Notes: generated by a model not told the origin, from the letters alone. A DNA stretch of 64,000 nt from Glandiceps talaboti (GCF_964340395.1 NC_135561.1:13187961-13251960), one strand, 5' to 3'; counted from the first letter of the stretch, positions 14,718 through 30,021 are shown. Numbers and translations: made by a program.

Positions 14718-15095
14718 TTACTCGGTGAGTTTGTAAGCGTTTCGATATTGACAGGAAAGGCAATATAATATTATAAAGAAACCCGACAACTGAGAAATTT
14801 GGTAAGGAAGACGACAGACTTTGTTAATGATAATATCGTCCACACGCTTGATTAGTAGCGGTGTAGTTTCCTGAACGAAAGGGTGTGTGATATACTCCAC
14901 TACAATGGAGTGCTCGTACAAGTCTGTCTTTATTGACATCTCTCCTTGTAGTTCGCTCGTCCCTAATTCATGACATTCGTTTAGCTTGTTACATGTCAAG
15001 GCCATCAAACGTCGGTTGTCTTTTGATGTATTGACCAGATCTAAGTGGTTTTCTCGAAATATGCGATGCAATCGAGTGTCTTTATTGAAATCCAA
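14718..15095 (-). other. Unassigned 125-codon open frame
   Basis: Longest non-repetitive short frame in the intergenic part. It has balanced composition (for example HELGTSELQGEMSIKTDLYE) and is not built on a microsatellite. No family is recognised, and no clear splice sites or poly(A) context were seen. It may be chance in AT-rich DNA, or one exon of a gene. Confidence 0.15.
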
Positions 15096-15314
15096 GGTTC
15101 ACAAATTGCAGTCGTTTCGATGTATTTCGATACCACATGCATAGCTTAGTTTACTTTGAGGCATGTAATAAGTCAATGAGCTTAGGAAAGTGGTGATGTA
15201 TTGACTTTGACACTGACAGAAAAAAAAATCAAGGGACAAAATGATATTCCAAATCCTAATAGACAAAAAGAATGGCCATAGACCACACATTAAGAGTTAG
15301 CTGTCCCCCAGCCA

Positions 15315-15325
15315 CACACACACAC

Positions 15326-15358
<33 letters not shown>

Positions 15359-15485
15359 GTTACCCACATCTGCTGTTTCATACAGACCTTTACACACAAA
15401 ACAAAACACAGACACATGCACACACACACACACCCACACACAACAGACACAGATACACAGACACACACCCACACACCCACACACT
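15315..15485. repeat. (CA)n-rich tracts
   Basis: Two CA-rich blocks with a CGCGCGCG patch near 15333-15341. Confidence 0.93.
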
Positions 15486-16340
15486 GATACAACATACAAG
15501 TAACACAGCAACCGACAGTGAACAATATATAGAAAGGTCTAGATCGTATAGACTTTGTATTTCTTATAGACTAATTTGTAAGAATGAATATCTCATTTGA
15601 GATTTAAGATTTAACTTTTATGGATTTGACTTAGTAAGGAATCGGTAGATGAATGTAGGAGTAAGGGCCAATGATGAAAACATGGGTTAGTGATGGATAG
15701 TGGAGACATTGCTCCATAGGTCTTTATACCCATAACTTCACTCCAATTTACGTTCCACGCGTTGTCAAGTCGTAGATGTCATTAAAAATAACATTTGTAA
15801 ATCTAGAAGTTCCTATTTACTTCTTTGCAAAAAAACCAAAACATTCTAACAGCAATTTTCTAACTATTTTTTCATGACGTCCCAGGTACACGTGACCTTA
15901 GGGTATTATCCTAACATTACCTAACTAAAATATTTGCTTAAATAAACCATCTGTTTTTGTACTTGAAGTGTATATTTGTGTTTAGAGACGGTTTCCATAT
16001 GTACATGACAGCAAATTGTCCCGAGGAAAGCTATTTTCCTGACTTATTTTGCCTATTAACATTTCGACCTTACCATGCTATGTGGATAACATCAGCACTT
16101 CAAGACAAAATCTTTCATATTCTCAGCTGTTTTAGTCGTTCCCCCTCCGAGCAAAAAAGTACGGTTGCTTACAAGCTATTTCCTACATCATTATATCCGG
16201 ATTCCTAGCTGTATATTCATACTGCAGTTATGTTGATTAAAATAGTATATCGTGGAAACGGTCACACTGGGGTAGATGAAGTTAGTTCAAAGTAACTATC
16301 ACATGAGCCAGCCACGTTTGTGGTCGGACATTATATACGC

Positions 16341-16636
16341 GTACAACGCATTGCAGGTTACTGTTCCCTAGCTCTGTTTGACAATTCAGAAATGTTACTC
16401 TATGAGATAGCAAGATTGGTTGTGTGATATGCTACCATACAGACATCAAATGCCCATAACAATGGCGTCCGCGTGTCTGCGTCTAGTTGCATGCTGTATG
16501 TTTAAAATAGTTTTTTCAACTAAATGTAGCAAGAAATTGTGATCTTGCTAATCTAAAATATGCAGTGTATTACTCATTTCTCCCTGGGGTAAGAGAGCAG
16601 CGTCAGTGAAAAGTAACCTGCAACGAGCTGTACATG
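16341..16636. mobile_element. MITE-like family A, copy 2
   Basis: Left end CATTGCAGGTTACTGTTCCC and right end GTAACCTGCAACGAGCTGTA form terminal inverted repeats. The centre reads GGCGTCCGCGTGTCTGCGTC and the right half ATGTAGCAAGAAATTG. Confidence 0.65.
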
Positions 16637-19144
16637 ATTGCTTATGTGGTCATCAGTCATGATTCAAAACGTTCAGTATCGCCATTATATTCGGCAATGT
16701 TTTACTTAAATTAGGCTTGATCAGATATAATCATAATATTCCCTAGTTCTCAAAAAAGAAATCTTGACTCAGAAAACACTTGTGATATCAAGGATTGTGT
16801 CGCTACTTCCTTGGTTGAACAAAGAAACATGAGTAAAGTTTGATAAATTGAATGAAATAATATACATGATAATTAAATATATATATTACGTATTTCGTCC
16901 ATACAGATTGCGTACAAGTGCTCAAAGATACAACACATATATGCCAGAATGAATTAAATACTCAAGTATTATTCATTTTCCAAAAAGAATCCCACTAATT
17001 TTTTTTCAAAACAAGGGCGAAAATCCATTGAGAGGACCTGATACATTCGATCTTCCACGTCGCATTTTTTACATTATTTGCATATTCAAATGACGATGCA
17101 AAAAGTTTAAAATTATTTAGTTTTCGTTTTTGTTAAATTCAAAATCTGACTGAGTTCAACCCCTTTCCTGGACGTAAACAAAATAAAAAGTTTAATATCA
17201 GAATACCACCCCTATCCCCTTTTCCGTTGATCGGGTATCATGTCATATTTCTTATTTTCAGAAACAGCGCCATCTAGGTGGCACGCTGCAGCCTTAGTGA
17301 GAGACATTATAGGATTGTTCGCTTAAATGTGTCGATTAATATGCAACAGTGGGTAAATAAGAAATGGTGTGTGATGTTGTCAGGGATACCAGTTTTCATA
17401 TATTTGCTGTCAAAATTAGAGAAATTATTTACAGTTTTCTCTACCATGTTCAGTGTGTCTTCAGTGCTATGTAGTTATCCCATACATGTGACACATTGTG
17501 CCGGTAATTTACTTAAGTTCATAACAATTGATAATTGATCTGGGTATCAAAGGCGATTCATTTGGTTGCATTAACTAAGAAAGCTTACATGTTCACGTCA
17601 CTGTGAAAGTGAATCGAAAAATTATAAAGGAAATATTATGAGTCTGCACGCTTAGCTCGGGAGGGAAGGAGTTGTTCCTCGTTATTGTGCACGTTTGAGA
17701 TAACAGACAGAAATAACATTACAGGCAAGACTGAACATGAAGTACACTGAGCCCACAGTACACACTGCGTACCATACCATGTTTTAGAACTCGTATAAAA
17801 TAACGGAAACTATGATATTAGGGTTAGGGATTTTAGAATACAGGCCCCATGTTGATGAAATGGTTAGATGCCTTAGCTGAGTGTAATTCTTAATGGTTGG
17901 GCACAGTGTTCTAATCGTAAATCTTTTATGCTTACGAATTTCAGCTAACGTTATTGTGGAGGGATACAAGTGAATAAATACTGCTTGGGTATACTAAAAG
18001 ATGACTGTGTAGAAAAACTTTGGTAAAAGAGTCCTCTGAGACGTAGAGTTGGCCTAACGTTTCGGACAGTAACACTTGACCGAAAGCAGAGATTACGGAT
18101 AGACGGCAAAGAAGCCAGTCTATCCTAAACGTAATAAAATAGCGTTAAGAGAAAATACCGCGATGATATCAGATCGTAGGAGTACCTTTATATCACTAGA
18201 ATCTAGATGAAGCGTTCTTCAAACATTCTTCTGAAAATTTCATCGCTGGAGACTAGGCATATTATAAACGCAAACGTTATTACACTGATTACATATGAGG
18301 TATATTATTACAAAACATACTGGTAGGTAATACCAACAAACCTCGAACACATTACTTCCCGTAACTACAAAATGAGCAATGTTATATAAATATTAACCAT
18401 ATACATTCGATAGCTGTAAACTGCTAATTTGTAATGTCGAGTAATCATTCAACAATTTCAGTGTGACATCAATAGCACCAGACCTTTGCTGTCAAAATCT
18501 CGCAGCAGCTCAAAATTGAGTTTGACAATTTATTAGCTATACTGGTCATAATATACTTCTTTGGGTTTAAGTTTATTATCTTAATAACGTACATAAAGAG
18601 AACGAATCATATTCTTTGTCATGAAAGCACTAGATATACAATATTATATTGATCTTTGACAGGAGTGTAACGGTCCAATGATGACGTCATCATCCTGGTA
18701 GGTAGCTACTTGCCTACCCTACAGGACAGGACTCGCCACTGGCAGCCGGAGAATGGTTAAATATACTTCGAAACATCATACAGAGTTAAAGATGTTGTGA
18801 TTATGTTCAGAATAATGGTTTGCATGATTTGACGAGAAGAGTTTTCAACTCCATTCTTCTCCCATTAATCAAAGTATATATTTTATCCCCAGCATTCCTG
18901 TAAAGTTAGATAACATTGTGTACTAGCATACTTCAAGATGATCTTGAACCTGACCCCAAAGAACACTTGTAACGTAAATCATAAATACTAGGTGCTACAT
19001 TGATGACTTGTAATCTAACACCGTTAATTTTGTACACGTGCTGGTTGCTTCAAATTTAATACATTAATCACGTTCGCTGGAAATAACTATACTTTGCTCT
19101 AGATTTCTTACACTGCAATGATGCTCGTTAGCCTGCTTCTGTAT

Positions 19145-19653
<509 letters not shown>

Positions 19654-20254
19654 CTCAAGTCCACCTATTTTGGAGTAATTTATAAGACATACAACCATAT
19701 CCTGATAATCACTTACCCATTTTCAATAGCATGAGGTCTGTAGTTAGGTACTTAAATAACTTCGTTCGAATTTCTTTTGAGAATCGGCTTAAACAGCTTC
19801 TGGGTGTTTTCTGATTGCCACATGCTTTCTCTCAAATAATGACAATTTGCCTACAAGACTTTGTAAATGCATTTTGTATTTAGTGCTGATTGAAAACTTA
19901 CAATGGCACCATACTTGAAATGTAAAACAGCTGTCGGCGATCTAGTAGTTGAATTTAGTTAATTAGATGACAGTCTTCTCCAATTTCCAATCCATTATCG
20001 ACTCTAAAAGTGCCCTCGTCCCCTAATTGATGCCACCTTCATTTCAAATATATAATCATACTCTAAATTCTGATATAATAAGGTGAAAGAGTAATGTACT
20101 TTCCAAGTGAATGTGACACCTACACCCAGGACTATTTTCAAAAGACTTTATGTTGGCTCTAGTAACAGAGATAGAGGTGATTAGAAATATATGAGTGTCT
20201 GAGATGAGATATGCACATAAAGAAGTCTATATGGGGATAATAATGAATAACGTG

Positions 20255-20480
20255 CGTATGGGTGTGTACGTGCGCGCGAGCGCGAGAAATGAGATTGAGG
20301 AAAGAAAAGTGACGTGCAGTATTCGAATCCACGTCTCTATTATGCGCGCGCGTTCGTGTGTGTGTATGTATGTATGTGTGTGTGCGTGTGTATGTGTGTT
20401 TGTGTGCGTGTTTGTTTGTGTGTGTGTGTGTGTGTGTGCGCGCGCGCGTGCATGCATGCATGCATGCATGCGCGCGCGTA
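20255..20480. repeat. (GT)n/(CG)n alternating purine-pyrimidine region
   Basis: CGCGCGAGCGCG, GCGCGCGCGTT, a long GT block, then CGCGCGCGTG and (CATG)n and CGCGCGCG again. Confidence 0.93.
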
Positions 20481-23400
20481 ACCGTCCCTTTTGTTAGTCA
20501 GTACATATTTCAGGCCCGTACATTATCTTCAATCCATGGTATTGCATCAACACCTAACTACATTGAATGAACGAAAATCGTCTTTGAGTATAATTATTAT
20601 AATAAAAAATACGTGTTATACGACCATTTCAATTCATGTAGGAATGTATTTATGTCAACGAGTTACCTCATTAGCATCAAGTTATCGTCTTGTACATGTA
20701 CGTGCCTAAAGGATGTAGACGGTAAAACACTGTATTGATGATGTCAAGGGGCTCTCAATAAAGGCTAACTACGAGTATATAATGAGAAATTGACTCACAC
20801 AACGATGTAATAAAACAATCTTTTTTTTTTCACTCATTAATCTATAAAAAGAAATTATCATTAAAAACGCATACAATTTGCCCGAGGCCACTTTCTGTAG
20901 TTAACGTTGTAAGTCGTGATATATATGGTTTGAATATGTTTGAGCTTCTCCAAGATGAATGGAAGCAGAGGAAAAGCAGAAAAAAATATATGCGCTAGCC
21001 CCGTGTTGACTCATAGAAGCAGGGCTAGACCTTTCTCGCTTGCAATTATATATTCTGTACATTTGTATATTTAGCCAAAAAACTTAGCGTTGAAAATGAC
21101 GTTGTCACTCGATTGTTTCTGGCGTACATCACCGTTAAGACCGAAGCCCAGGCAAGAATGTTATGTCTCTGGGTACACTAGTACACTAGTCAGCTTAAAA
21201 TATGTATCGATTCGTCGACTTCTGTGGATTTCGAAGCTATCGATATTTTAGCATGGCTCCTGCGATTGAATTCACAGTGCAGACACAGGACACAGACTTT
21301 GCACTATTTGAGTGTGTGTCTTGATACGATAGTGTGTTGTGAAGGCATTGCTAGGATCAACGCGTATACTTTACAGACGACAAACTTAATTATACGAGCT
21401 ACATACAAATTGACAATGTGCTTCAACTCTATTGAACAACAAAGACACTGATTGTGAAAAGAAAAGCATCTTTACTGAAGACTGAATGAGAAAACAACAT
21501 TAAAAAAATACTGTGTAGATGTATTGCAATTGACAGTAGTATGATAGTGCTAAGTGAAAGTGCAGTTTAGATATATGGACGAACATCTACTTTTAAAACT
21601 CGGCTGATAAAGGTAATATCGGATATACGTACTATACTACTAACTTTATCTATGCTGGTATTTCTGAAGGCAAATGATATTGAATTACGCAAGCGAGTAA
21701 TGGACGCGAGTCAACAAAGTTATGCTTAGAATTTAAACAGAGAAACGAACCAAAACCCAAGGACTCCAATAAGATTGACACCTAGAACATTTAGTAATAC
21801 GTATTAAATGTCAATCAATGGCGACCAAATTTATGTTCTGAAACTGCTATATTCAAAATAAAATGTTACGAGTTCGTAATAAAAATGGGTAATAAATGAA
21901 CTGATTTATGCCACGTATTGGATAAATAGTAATATATTCTATATTGATATCAGGAGTGGTACGTGCACGGTAGGGTTCGGCTTTACATTCATAAGGGGAA
22001 TAAGATTACACCGGGGTGTCTGACAGAAAATAACCTAATAGCCCGTGTGATTAGTTTAATACTATCACAAAGTCTCTAGCATGCATGCAATTCGTTGTAT
22101 ATTATTACACAAGCCTACAGTCTCTATGGCTCGCTGTTGTATATCATTTCCGACTAAATTCCCTAAGTAATCTGTTTGCATACTATTGTGTGCGAAATGG
22201 AAATGTGTCTAGCAGAGACACTTATTGAATTGGAATTTTTACCAATGTAATATCACGTGATGGTCATTTCAATGGTTTAACGGACACTATTGGTAATGAT
22301 GTACAGAACACAGGACATAGTATCAAGCTTTTTAACGACGAGTATTAGTTTCAATAATAAAAAGACATGTGTCTGTTAATTCATGGTATGTTTATAGATA
22401 GACGTGGGTGTATTTCATTATATTATAGTTTGTGGTGGTAATTCTAAATTAAGTATTGCAACCAACTTAGGTTAAAGACGGTGATAATGAAGTATGACAG
22501 TTATTTCATTTTACTAACATACGGGTGGGCAAGACTCGTAATAGCCTAGTTTTTTACTTTTCATAAACTAAATCTTCAAGGTATAGATCGTAAAACTTTA
22601 ATTTGATGACCATCGTACTTCGATGATAATCACTTTAGTTTATACGTATAATCCGATAAAGGTAGCATTCTCTCCGGCTGACGTAAAAGGGTTTACAAAA
22701 CGTTTTATTGCACGACATGTAAATGGTCATTTTTGTAAAACGTACGGATAGAGCTAATTTCTACAATAATTCTATAAATACTATTTTCGTCATTCGCGAG
22801 TTACAGTTTTTTTCGTAAACTGTTCTAGTTCTGCACAACACTTTGCCGACCCTCTAACATGATGCACGATGTCACGTGATTCGAACAGTTTTGAATACAA
22901 GCCAATCGATTTACCAAAATATCACCCAGCTGTAGGTCGCACAGCTAGCTGAGGTCGAAGATCGTCGACCGTTGAAATATATTTCACTTTAAAAATAACA
23001 GGAAACTGTGTTCTAAACCATCTCTAAATGGAAAACCCTTAATAAGTGCAATACATTTTGGTGAAATTTTTCATGTATAACACAAACAATTTAATGATTT
23101 AATAATTGAGTACATATAAGTGAATGTGATAACAATATTTTTTTCAAAAATAATTTATGATAATTAGGGTGGTTTTGTCAAATTTTCAGAAACCAAAGTC
23201 TATTGAGTGAGAGATACTGTTTACAAACGTGGCTTGTGGTCTCGGCTTTTACATCTTCATCAGAAATAATCAAGGTATTACGTCGGAGACAAACGACGAT
23301 GTAGATCATTATGGCAACCCTTGCTTATTCAAGAAGGCTCTTTCACTACCAGGCACTTTCTTTAGAAAATGTTATCAAATGTTGTTGTATGCACATTTTA

Positions 23401-24318
23401 AAGCTCATTCTAGTACTGTGATTTTTTAAGTATTCGCTATTCTCGCATTATTGCCGAAACTTTGCTCTAGAAGTCAAAATAAAGTACTCTAAAAGGCAAA
23501 CTGGGTGAAAATAATCTTTCAACATATCATATGAGGCTAGTTGCAAGTGACAGTTGCACATATTTTAGCCACTGACTTCGTATGTCAAATGGACATTCAC
23601 TAAATAAGTGAGATGGTATGAGACACATTGCAAATCAGTGTAGCGAGACAAGTACTTGTCGGACAACGTCCGAGTTAATAAAACCTAAGTGACAGTGTGA
23701 CATTCCATGTATGACAAGCAATTAGATAATGTAGTGAGCAAGTTCAGAGCATGCGCAGTTGATGATCTCGTGATGAGGACATATTTAACGAAGATAACCA
23801 AGATCTTAGATTAACGTTAATCCTAAGCCATTATCGAGTTTCATTTCCTACTTTAAAACTTTTGCAAATTTTAAATCGCACTCAATAATCGTCACAAAGT
23901 GAGTAATGCATAGTTGTCAATGATATTGTAATCTAGAAAGGTATATGGGTGATAAATGAAACCCTTTAACTATAGCCCAGACCACCGTGGACAACAGTTT
24001 AACTATATTACGGTAATGAGACTACAGTAATTAGATTAAGTAATATAAGATGTCGTACAGCCGTGGGATAATTCTTAAGTTCTTTTCCCTGGATCCCAAA
24101 GCAATTCTAGCTCGTGCTTTGGGAAGGCCTTTTAAATAGATACGATTCTGTTCTAATACTGTATAATGTCTCCTAGTTAGTTATGGCTGACAATTACACT
24201 ACGTGTATGCTCAGTAGTCTGCATCCTCACACAGAAACATTGCGCACTCTGAGATTCAGTCGATAGTCTAGTATTCTAAGCTTGCCGTCGTACTTATGCG
24301 ACAGACTACGTCTATGGG

Positions 24319-24537
24319 CTGTCGGTGGCTGAGTGGTTAAACCACTTGCCTCTTAACACTGCGGGTTCGAGCCCATTCAGTGTTTGATTAAATTTACCAC
24401 GTTGTAAGTAGGAAGAGTGTTCTTCAATTTGACTTTATCGAACAACGCAGGTTTGCCCTGGGTACTCCGATTTCCTCCTGCACCAACACTGAACCTAAGG
24501 AGCCTGTACATGGGACTAGCTCTCGTTGGATATCCTG

Positions 24538-24570
<33 letters not shown>

Positions 24571-24572
24571 GT
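24319..24572 (+). mobile_element. tRNA-derived SINE
   Basis: The head has tRNA-like pol III promoter boxes: an A-box-like GGCTGAGTGGTT at 24327-24338 and a B box GGGTTCGAGCC at 24363-24373. The spacing is that of a tRNA carrying a normal anticodon arm. About 170 bp of unrelated body follows (including CTGGGTACTCCGATTTCCTC), then a (CAAT)n tail at about 24539-24570. The head lacks a matching acceptor stem at its 3' end, so it is a SINE and not a tRNA gene. Confidence 0.75.
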
Positions 24573-27500
24573 CGTACATCTCTAACTGTCGAGCCTAGCG
24601 TGACTTCATTGAACTACAAATAAAATAGAAACGAGTTTCTTTGATTTCAGTGTCTCAGATAAAATTGTGTAAAATGAGAGGTGGACGCGCGCGCAAATAC
24701 TTGAAGAGGTGACAAATGCAGTGTTTTATGACTTTGCAGAAATCTTCGTAAACTCTTCACGGCTAAGGTTTTAATCCAAGGTGGTTCTAGCATAGTGCTA
24801 TGTGATCATTTGAGCCATTACTATCACATCACATCATCCCACCTCGTTGTTCAGAAGCCAACATTTTATATAGCGCTAGCTCTGCTAGTCAATTATTTGT
24901 CACGCCAATTAAAACCTAATAATTAATCCCAATCAGAACTTCACCTGAAAATGTTGTTATGAATTAGAACTGTGGTATCCTTGTTATAACAGTTTGTGAC
25001 ATTCAGAAGTAAGAGAGATAACTTTAGCCCATAATTAAAACACAAATTATGGGAAAGGTTATTCTTACAGGATCTTAAAGTCGTAAATTATGCTAATAGG
25101 TCAAAGTTTATTCGTCGTCTCATAACAAGCTTTCCAATTCCAATAAAACACGAGAAAATTTACAGGCAACTTCACAGTTTGTGTTAGACATAGGAATTTT
25201 ACTCTGTTAGCTGCTTTCGATCACTTCAAAGAAATGAAATGTATAGTGACTGGAGGCAGCTTCCGTCTGACACCCAAGAACTCATGATGTCGTGATATTA
25301 TTTCTTGTAAACTTCTTCCACGTACTACGTTGGAGAGGTTCTAACTTACTCATACTAAAGCAGTTCACTATGTTTCATCATACCGAGGTGTTGGTAGTGA
25401 GAGAGCATTATAATCTCACTTCACGGAATCACATCCCTTGCGAGAAAAGGGTATTAGGGTCGTTGTGCACGGGATGGAAAGTGTCACCATGTTAACATCC
25501 CCCTTTTTCTTTAGACAAATGCTCTTTCGCTTTGTGTCGACAAAACTCAAAACAGATGGAGATTTATATGAAAGCATAGACAATTCCTGTATAGTGGGAA
25601 GGTATAACACAGTACACTTCCACGGGAATTCTGGTGTTCAATACAAACTGTACTGCCCGTTAGAACAGTTCTCATAACTTGGGCATTTAAGTCGAGAATG
25701 GGAAACAGTTGTGTACATCAGTAACTAAAGGTATCAGAGAAATAGTTCCAGGAGAATTTCGATGTAAAGTACAAACTATATGCCAGAAAAGTAACATGGG
25801 TCATCAAAATCGAGAATTGAATGCAACGGGTATATGTGCGTCTATTCAGGATATATCGCAATATCAATGAATGGCTACGAATTTTCCTTTTTGTACTTCA
25901 AAGTTCCGGCGTTGAAATTATCAGCTCGATGATTCAAATATTTGTCTTAAATATAAATTATCTAGCACACATTGACCCTAAACTTTAGGACGAGTTTTAC
26001 ATCATAAATATTTTGACATTTATCCAGGCATAAATTAGAAATGATAGACCGAGTGTATATTGTTTATATTTTATATTGCAATCGTAGAGGTAAGTTGTAT
26101 ATACAGGGTCAACCTCAGCTGTGTACTTTACAAATAATGTGTAAAGAGACGAGATGTTTGGTAGAACGTCTGGCTATCGTCGGGTGTGAGGTGACAACAT
26201 GTACCCCGCCCTTGACTACTGGCCTCATTTTTCCAACCTAAATAGGCGATACTAATTGTAAGCGGAAAATCCACTCATACTTCAAAATATATGTAAATAA
26301 TTTAGTTCATTTCATTTTTCACAGTATCTTTGCTTAGAAAAGTAACAATGGTCTCGTCAACATTATCAGACTTCACGGTGAACTCTAAATTTGTTGACGA
26401 TGATAGCAATTATCCTAGTTACCATGGATACGTATTAAGGTGGAAAACATATATGCTTCATTGTTAAGCAATCTACTTAATGGATTGGCAACTTCCCATA
26501 ATTAATATAATAATATATAAAAAGACTTTTTAGTCAATCAATAAACACGTCTATTGAAACAACCGATATCATCATGGTCATGGTCAGCCTTGGAAAATGA
26601 GCATATAGAGAGTTGATTGCTCAGGGTCGGGTCAATAAACTATAAGCCGTTCAAGTTCAACAAAAAAGGCAAAATGGAGTTTCATACTTAATGTATTTAT
26701 CAGGGGACGTAACCGGAAAGTTGGCGTTCCATTACATACTTCCTATCACGTGATCTATGTTTCCGTTCGGTTTGTTGTCAGAAGAGATTTACAAAACAAA
26801 CTGTATTGGAAGGGTACCAGATGACAATTAGCGTCATACCATACCGGACATTAACGATATCGATATTTACATCAACATCATTGTTCCATCTTTTGGGGTT
26901 CTTGTAGTCCCGTTTGCAAGGAAAAGGAAAGTACCATTTTTGTAGAAAATGATCATGCAACTACTGTATCTAACATAGCGTTGGTTGACATGTTCTGAGA
27001 TATATAGGCATACCATAAATTTCATGATGTTGACCTTTCCCCATTCACTTGAATTTTTTCTCTTTCTCGTTACTGTTTTCCTAAACGCCAAAACATCAAC
27101 GACGAGTATGTAGTGTAGTATTATTCCTTGGCAGGTCAGAGAATCGTAAAATTGTCTGATAAGTTTTATGAGAGATATAATGTAATAAAACAGATGTTTG
27201 CTGCCATGGTGCTGAAGAGTTGGAAACGAACCATATCAATAAAGTGTATAAGAATACATTAAACTTGGTGCCACCAGCGATTCGATTGTCATATGTTATT
27301 GCCATCGTTTGTGATAATGTAACTGATGACAGACAGCATCCACATCTTCTTACTACTAGCTTGTTCAACTCTGTCCTCCGACATGCCTAAAGTTGTCATT
27401 ATTCTAGTACAGAGAGGTTCACCCGATTAAGAAATCCGAGGTTATCTCTATATTATAGTATGAAGTGTTGCATCTTTTAAAACTCGAAAAATGACTGAAT

Positions 27501-28315
27501 GTACAAATTCAAATATCCTGAAAGTCAATGTACATAGTTGCCGTACAATCTTTTGCATGGAGTTTTTTGCGTCACTGTCTTAAAATAAACCGGCCTCTTT
27601 ACGACAACCGTAAAACAAGTCCCAAAAGAGAATTCAGCTTATTCTGCGAGAACGGAAACAATAGGGCTGCACTGGCTTGTGAGGATGTTTATAGATCTGA
27701 CATTCTCAGGCTTTCACATTGAGAGACACAGGCCACACCAACGGTTTAAAAACATTTTTTTAGGAAGACAGAAATATTTGCGCGTGCATATAATAATTAT
27801 ATTATTCACATCTGTCAAGGTCACTTTAAGAAATCATTCGGGGCGTTATGTCTCAACAACTGTCTTGCGGACTATAGTTGAAGCCTTTCTTTGAGTGTTT
27901 AGGTTTATAAAAAGCTGTGTATCCTTAGTCAAAGAGAAGTAAGGCTGTGAAAAGGTTGAAATAGTGTGTACCATTGATTGGAACACAAAGGTGTAAATAC
28001 AAGCTATATTTTGATGATCCCAATGTTCAAAGTGGCAGTCAGTATCTGTCATTTATGTATGTAACGTAAACTGGCATATTCGTTGCTGTGTATTCATTCG
28101 TTACATCATGGTGACATGAGCGCAAACAAAAACAAATCTCTCAGTCTCAAAGTATTACACTGATACTAGAATATAGTGAAAGCAAATCTGTGTGGGTTTA
28201 CTGCGGCGGATGTGATTAGCTGTGCACAACACTGAATGGTTTCAAGATAGGTAATGTTCCATTTATCGTAGAAAGGTTCTTATTCAGAAGCAATCATCTT
28301 ACCAAGATTACTAAT

Positions 28316-28540
28316 TAGATTAGATTAGATTAGATTAGATTAGATTAGATTAGATTAGATTAGATTAGATTAGATTAGATTAGATTAGATTAGAATCTTA
28401 ACCAAAACGACTATGAAGCCGATCAGGGAATGTGTCTTGGTATTGACACATCAAAAACAACGAAATCAAAAACATACATACATACATACATACATACATA
28501 CACACACACACATACATACATACATCCATACATACATACA

Positions 28541-28570
<30 letters not shown>
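28316..28570. repeat. (TAGAT)n pentanucleotide tract and (CATA)n tract
   Basis: About 16 clean TAGAT units (28316-28394), then, after a short unique segment, (CATA)n with CA at 28471-28570. Confidence 0.97.
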
Positions 28571-28572
<2 letters not shown>

Positions 28573-29109
28573 ATTATGTGTGTATTATTCTGAATGGAAA
28601 AGTTAATTTATTGTGATAATGATTATACAGTAAATGTATTATTTGAACGCAATGGCGTCTAACAAGGAGGTTGCACGAAATGTCGTACGACTTTCCACTT
28701 ATTCAATTATTTTGATTGAGATGGAAGCTGAAATATATTCACAGCTAGATAAATTCATCGCGTCCATTATTAACATTTCTGTGTTCTTTTCAATGAAATG
28801 TCATGATTTTGTATCAAGTCGATTTAACCTGCGATTCGTCAAAAAATGAAGTAAAATGAAGCTGATGATATCACTCGTTTAACGACGTAAAGTGAAGGAC
28901 TAAGAACGCGATAATTAAAAGCAATTATGCGCAATATCAGTAGATCACAGCTTCACCTATTAAAGCATGTAAAATAGTTTAACCCTAATGTTTAAAAAAA
29001 GATGGATGGACTTATTATAGATATGATGGGGTAAAGGCGTCAGTGATCTAATCTAATTTTCACATATTTACACACTGTCTGGTGTAAACACTATGTTCAG
29101 AATACACGT

Positions 29110-29443
29110 TGTTTAAAGTGGCCATGCAAGCAGATGAGAATTGTTCTTTTTAATTGACTTTACCATGTTTTTATACATGATACAAAAAGTGAAGTAAGAT
29201 CTACCAAATCCTTGATTGTAACTCAATAATTGCAGAAAAAAATCAAAATATGTAAAATAATTGTTGTTGTAAGTACGTATACAATAACAATTAATCTTTC
29301 AATTTTATTTACCTTTGTGCAATTTATTGAGTAGAGACATGGGTTTAGTCACATTATTTTGTCAAGCTGACAAAAATGGTAAAGAAGTTATAAAAAATCC
29401 AAAATAAATACCCGATTCTCAACAATAGCGACCACTTTATATA
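29110..29443. mobile_element. MITE-like family B, copy 1
   Basis: Ends GTTTAAAGTGGCC and GCGACCACTTTATA are inverted. Internally CTTGATTGTAACTCAATAAT faces GTGCAATTTATTGAGTAGAG. Non-coding. Confidence 0.6.
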
Positions 29444-29956
29444 TTTTCGCTAAATCTTGTAAATGATTCAGTGTATGTATACTGAAATATCAATAACCGG
29501 CTTAAAGTATAATGCCGATTTCAAACTTTATCATCACAACCTGACGTCACCAGTCATGACAAAAACATATGTTTTCATATTGTCGACCGTTGCATATTGT
29601 GGAAAGTAAATATTAAATATGCTTTATTATGGAAATCAACTAAACCATTAATAGTAATTATAGTGTAATACAATACTTCAGAAGAAATACTAACTCGCAG
29701 TCAGAATCATCTCAAGCCAGGACAGGTTTTAGATTTACGCTATTAATCACAATCGCAATAAAAGATAGTGAATTTTTTATTAGCATATCATCGTGTTCAT
29801 TGATTAACAACTTTCGAATATTCTTTTTTTAAAAGTTGGAGAACAATGGCAATATCAATACGTTAAACGGGCGTAAACTGAGTTCATACGTTTTTTAGTT
29901 GGACGATGGGGGAAGGGGTGATTTCTTACATATTAAGAGGTGTCGATAGGTTTCTG

Positions 29957-29958
<2 letters not shown>

Positions 29959-30020
<62 letters not shown>
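29959..30020. repeat. (TA)n microsatellite
   Basis: About 31 pure dinucleotides. Confidence 0.98.

Positions 30021-30021
<1 letters not shown>

Noticed and set aside
24319-24395. tRNA-Ser or tRNA-Leu gene
   Set aside because: A and B boxes are present but there is no pairing acceptor stem, and a SINE body with a (CAAT)n tail follows.
28316-28394. Telomeric repeat
   Set aside because: The unit is TAGAT (5 bp), not TTAGGG or a known telomere motif.
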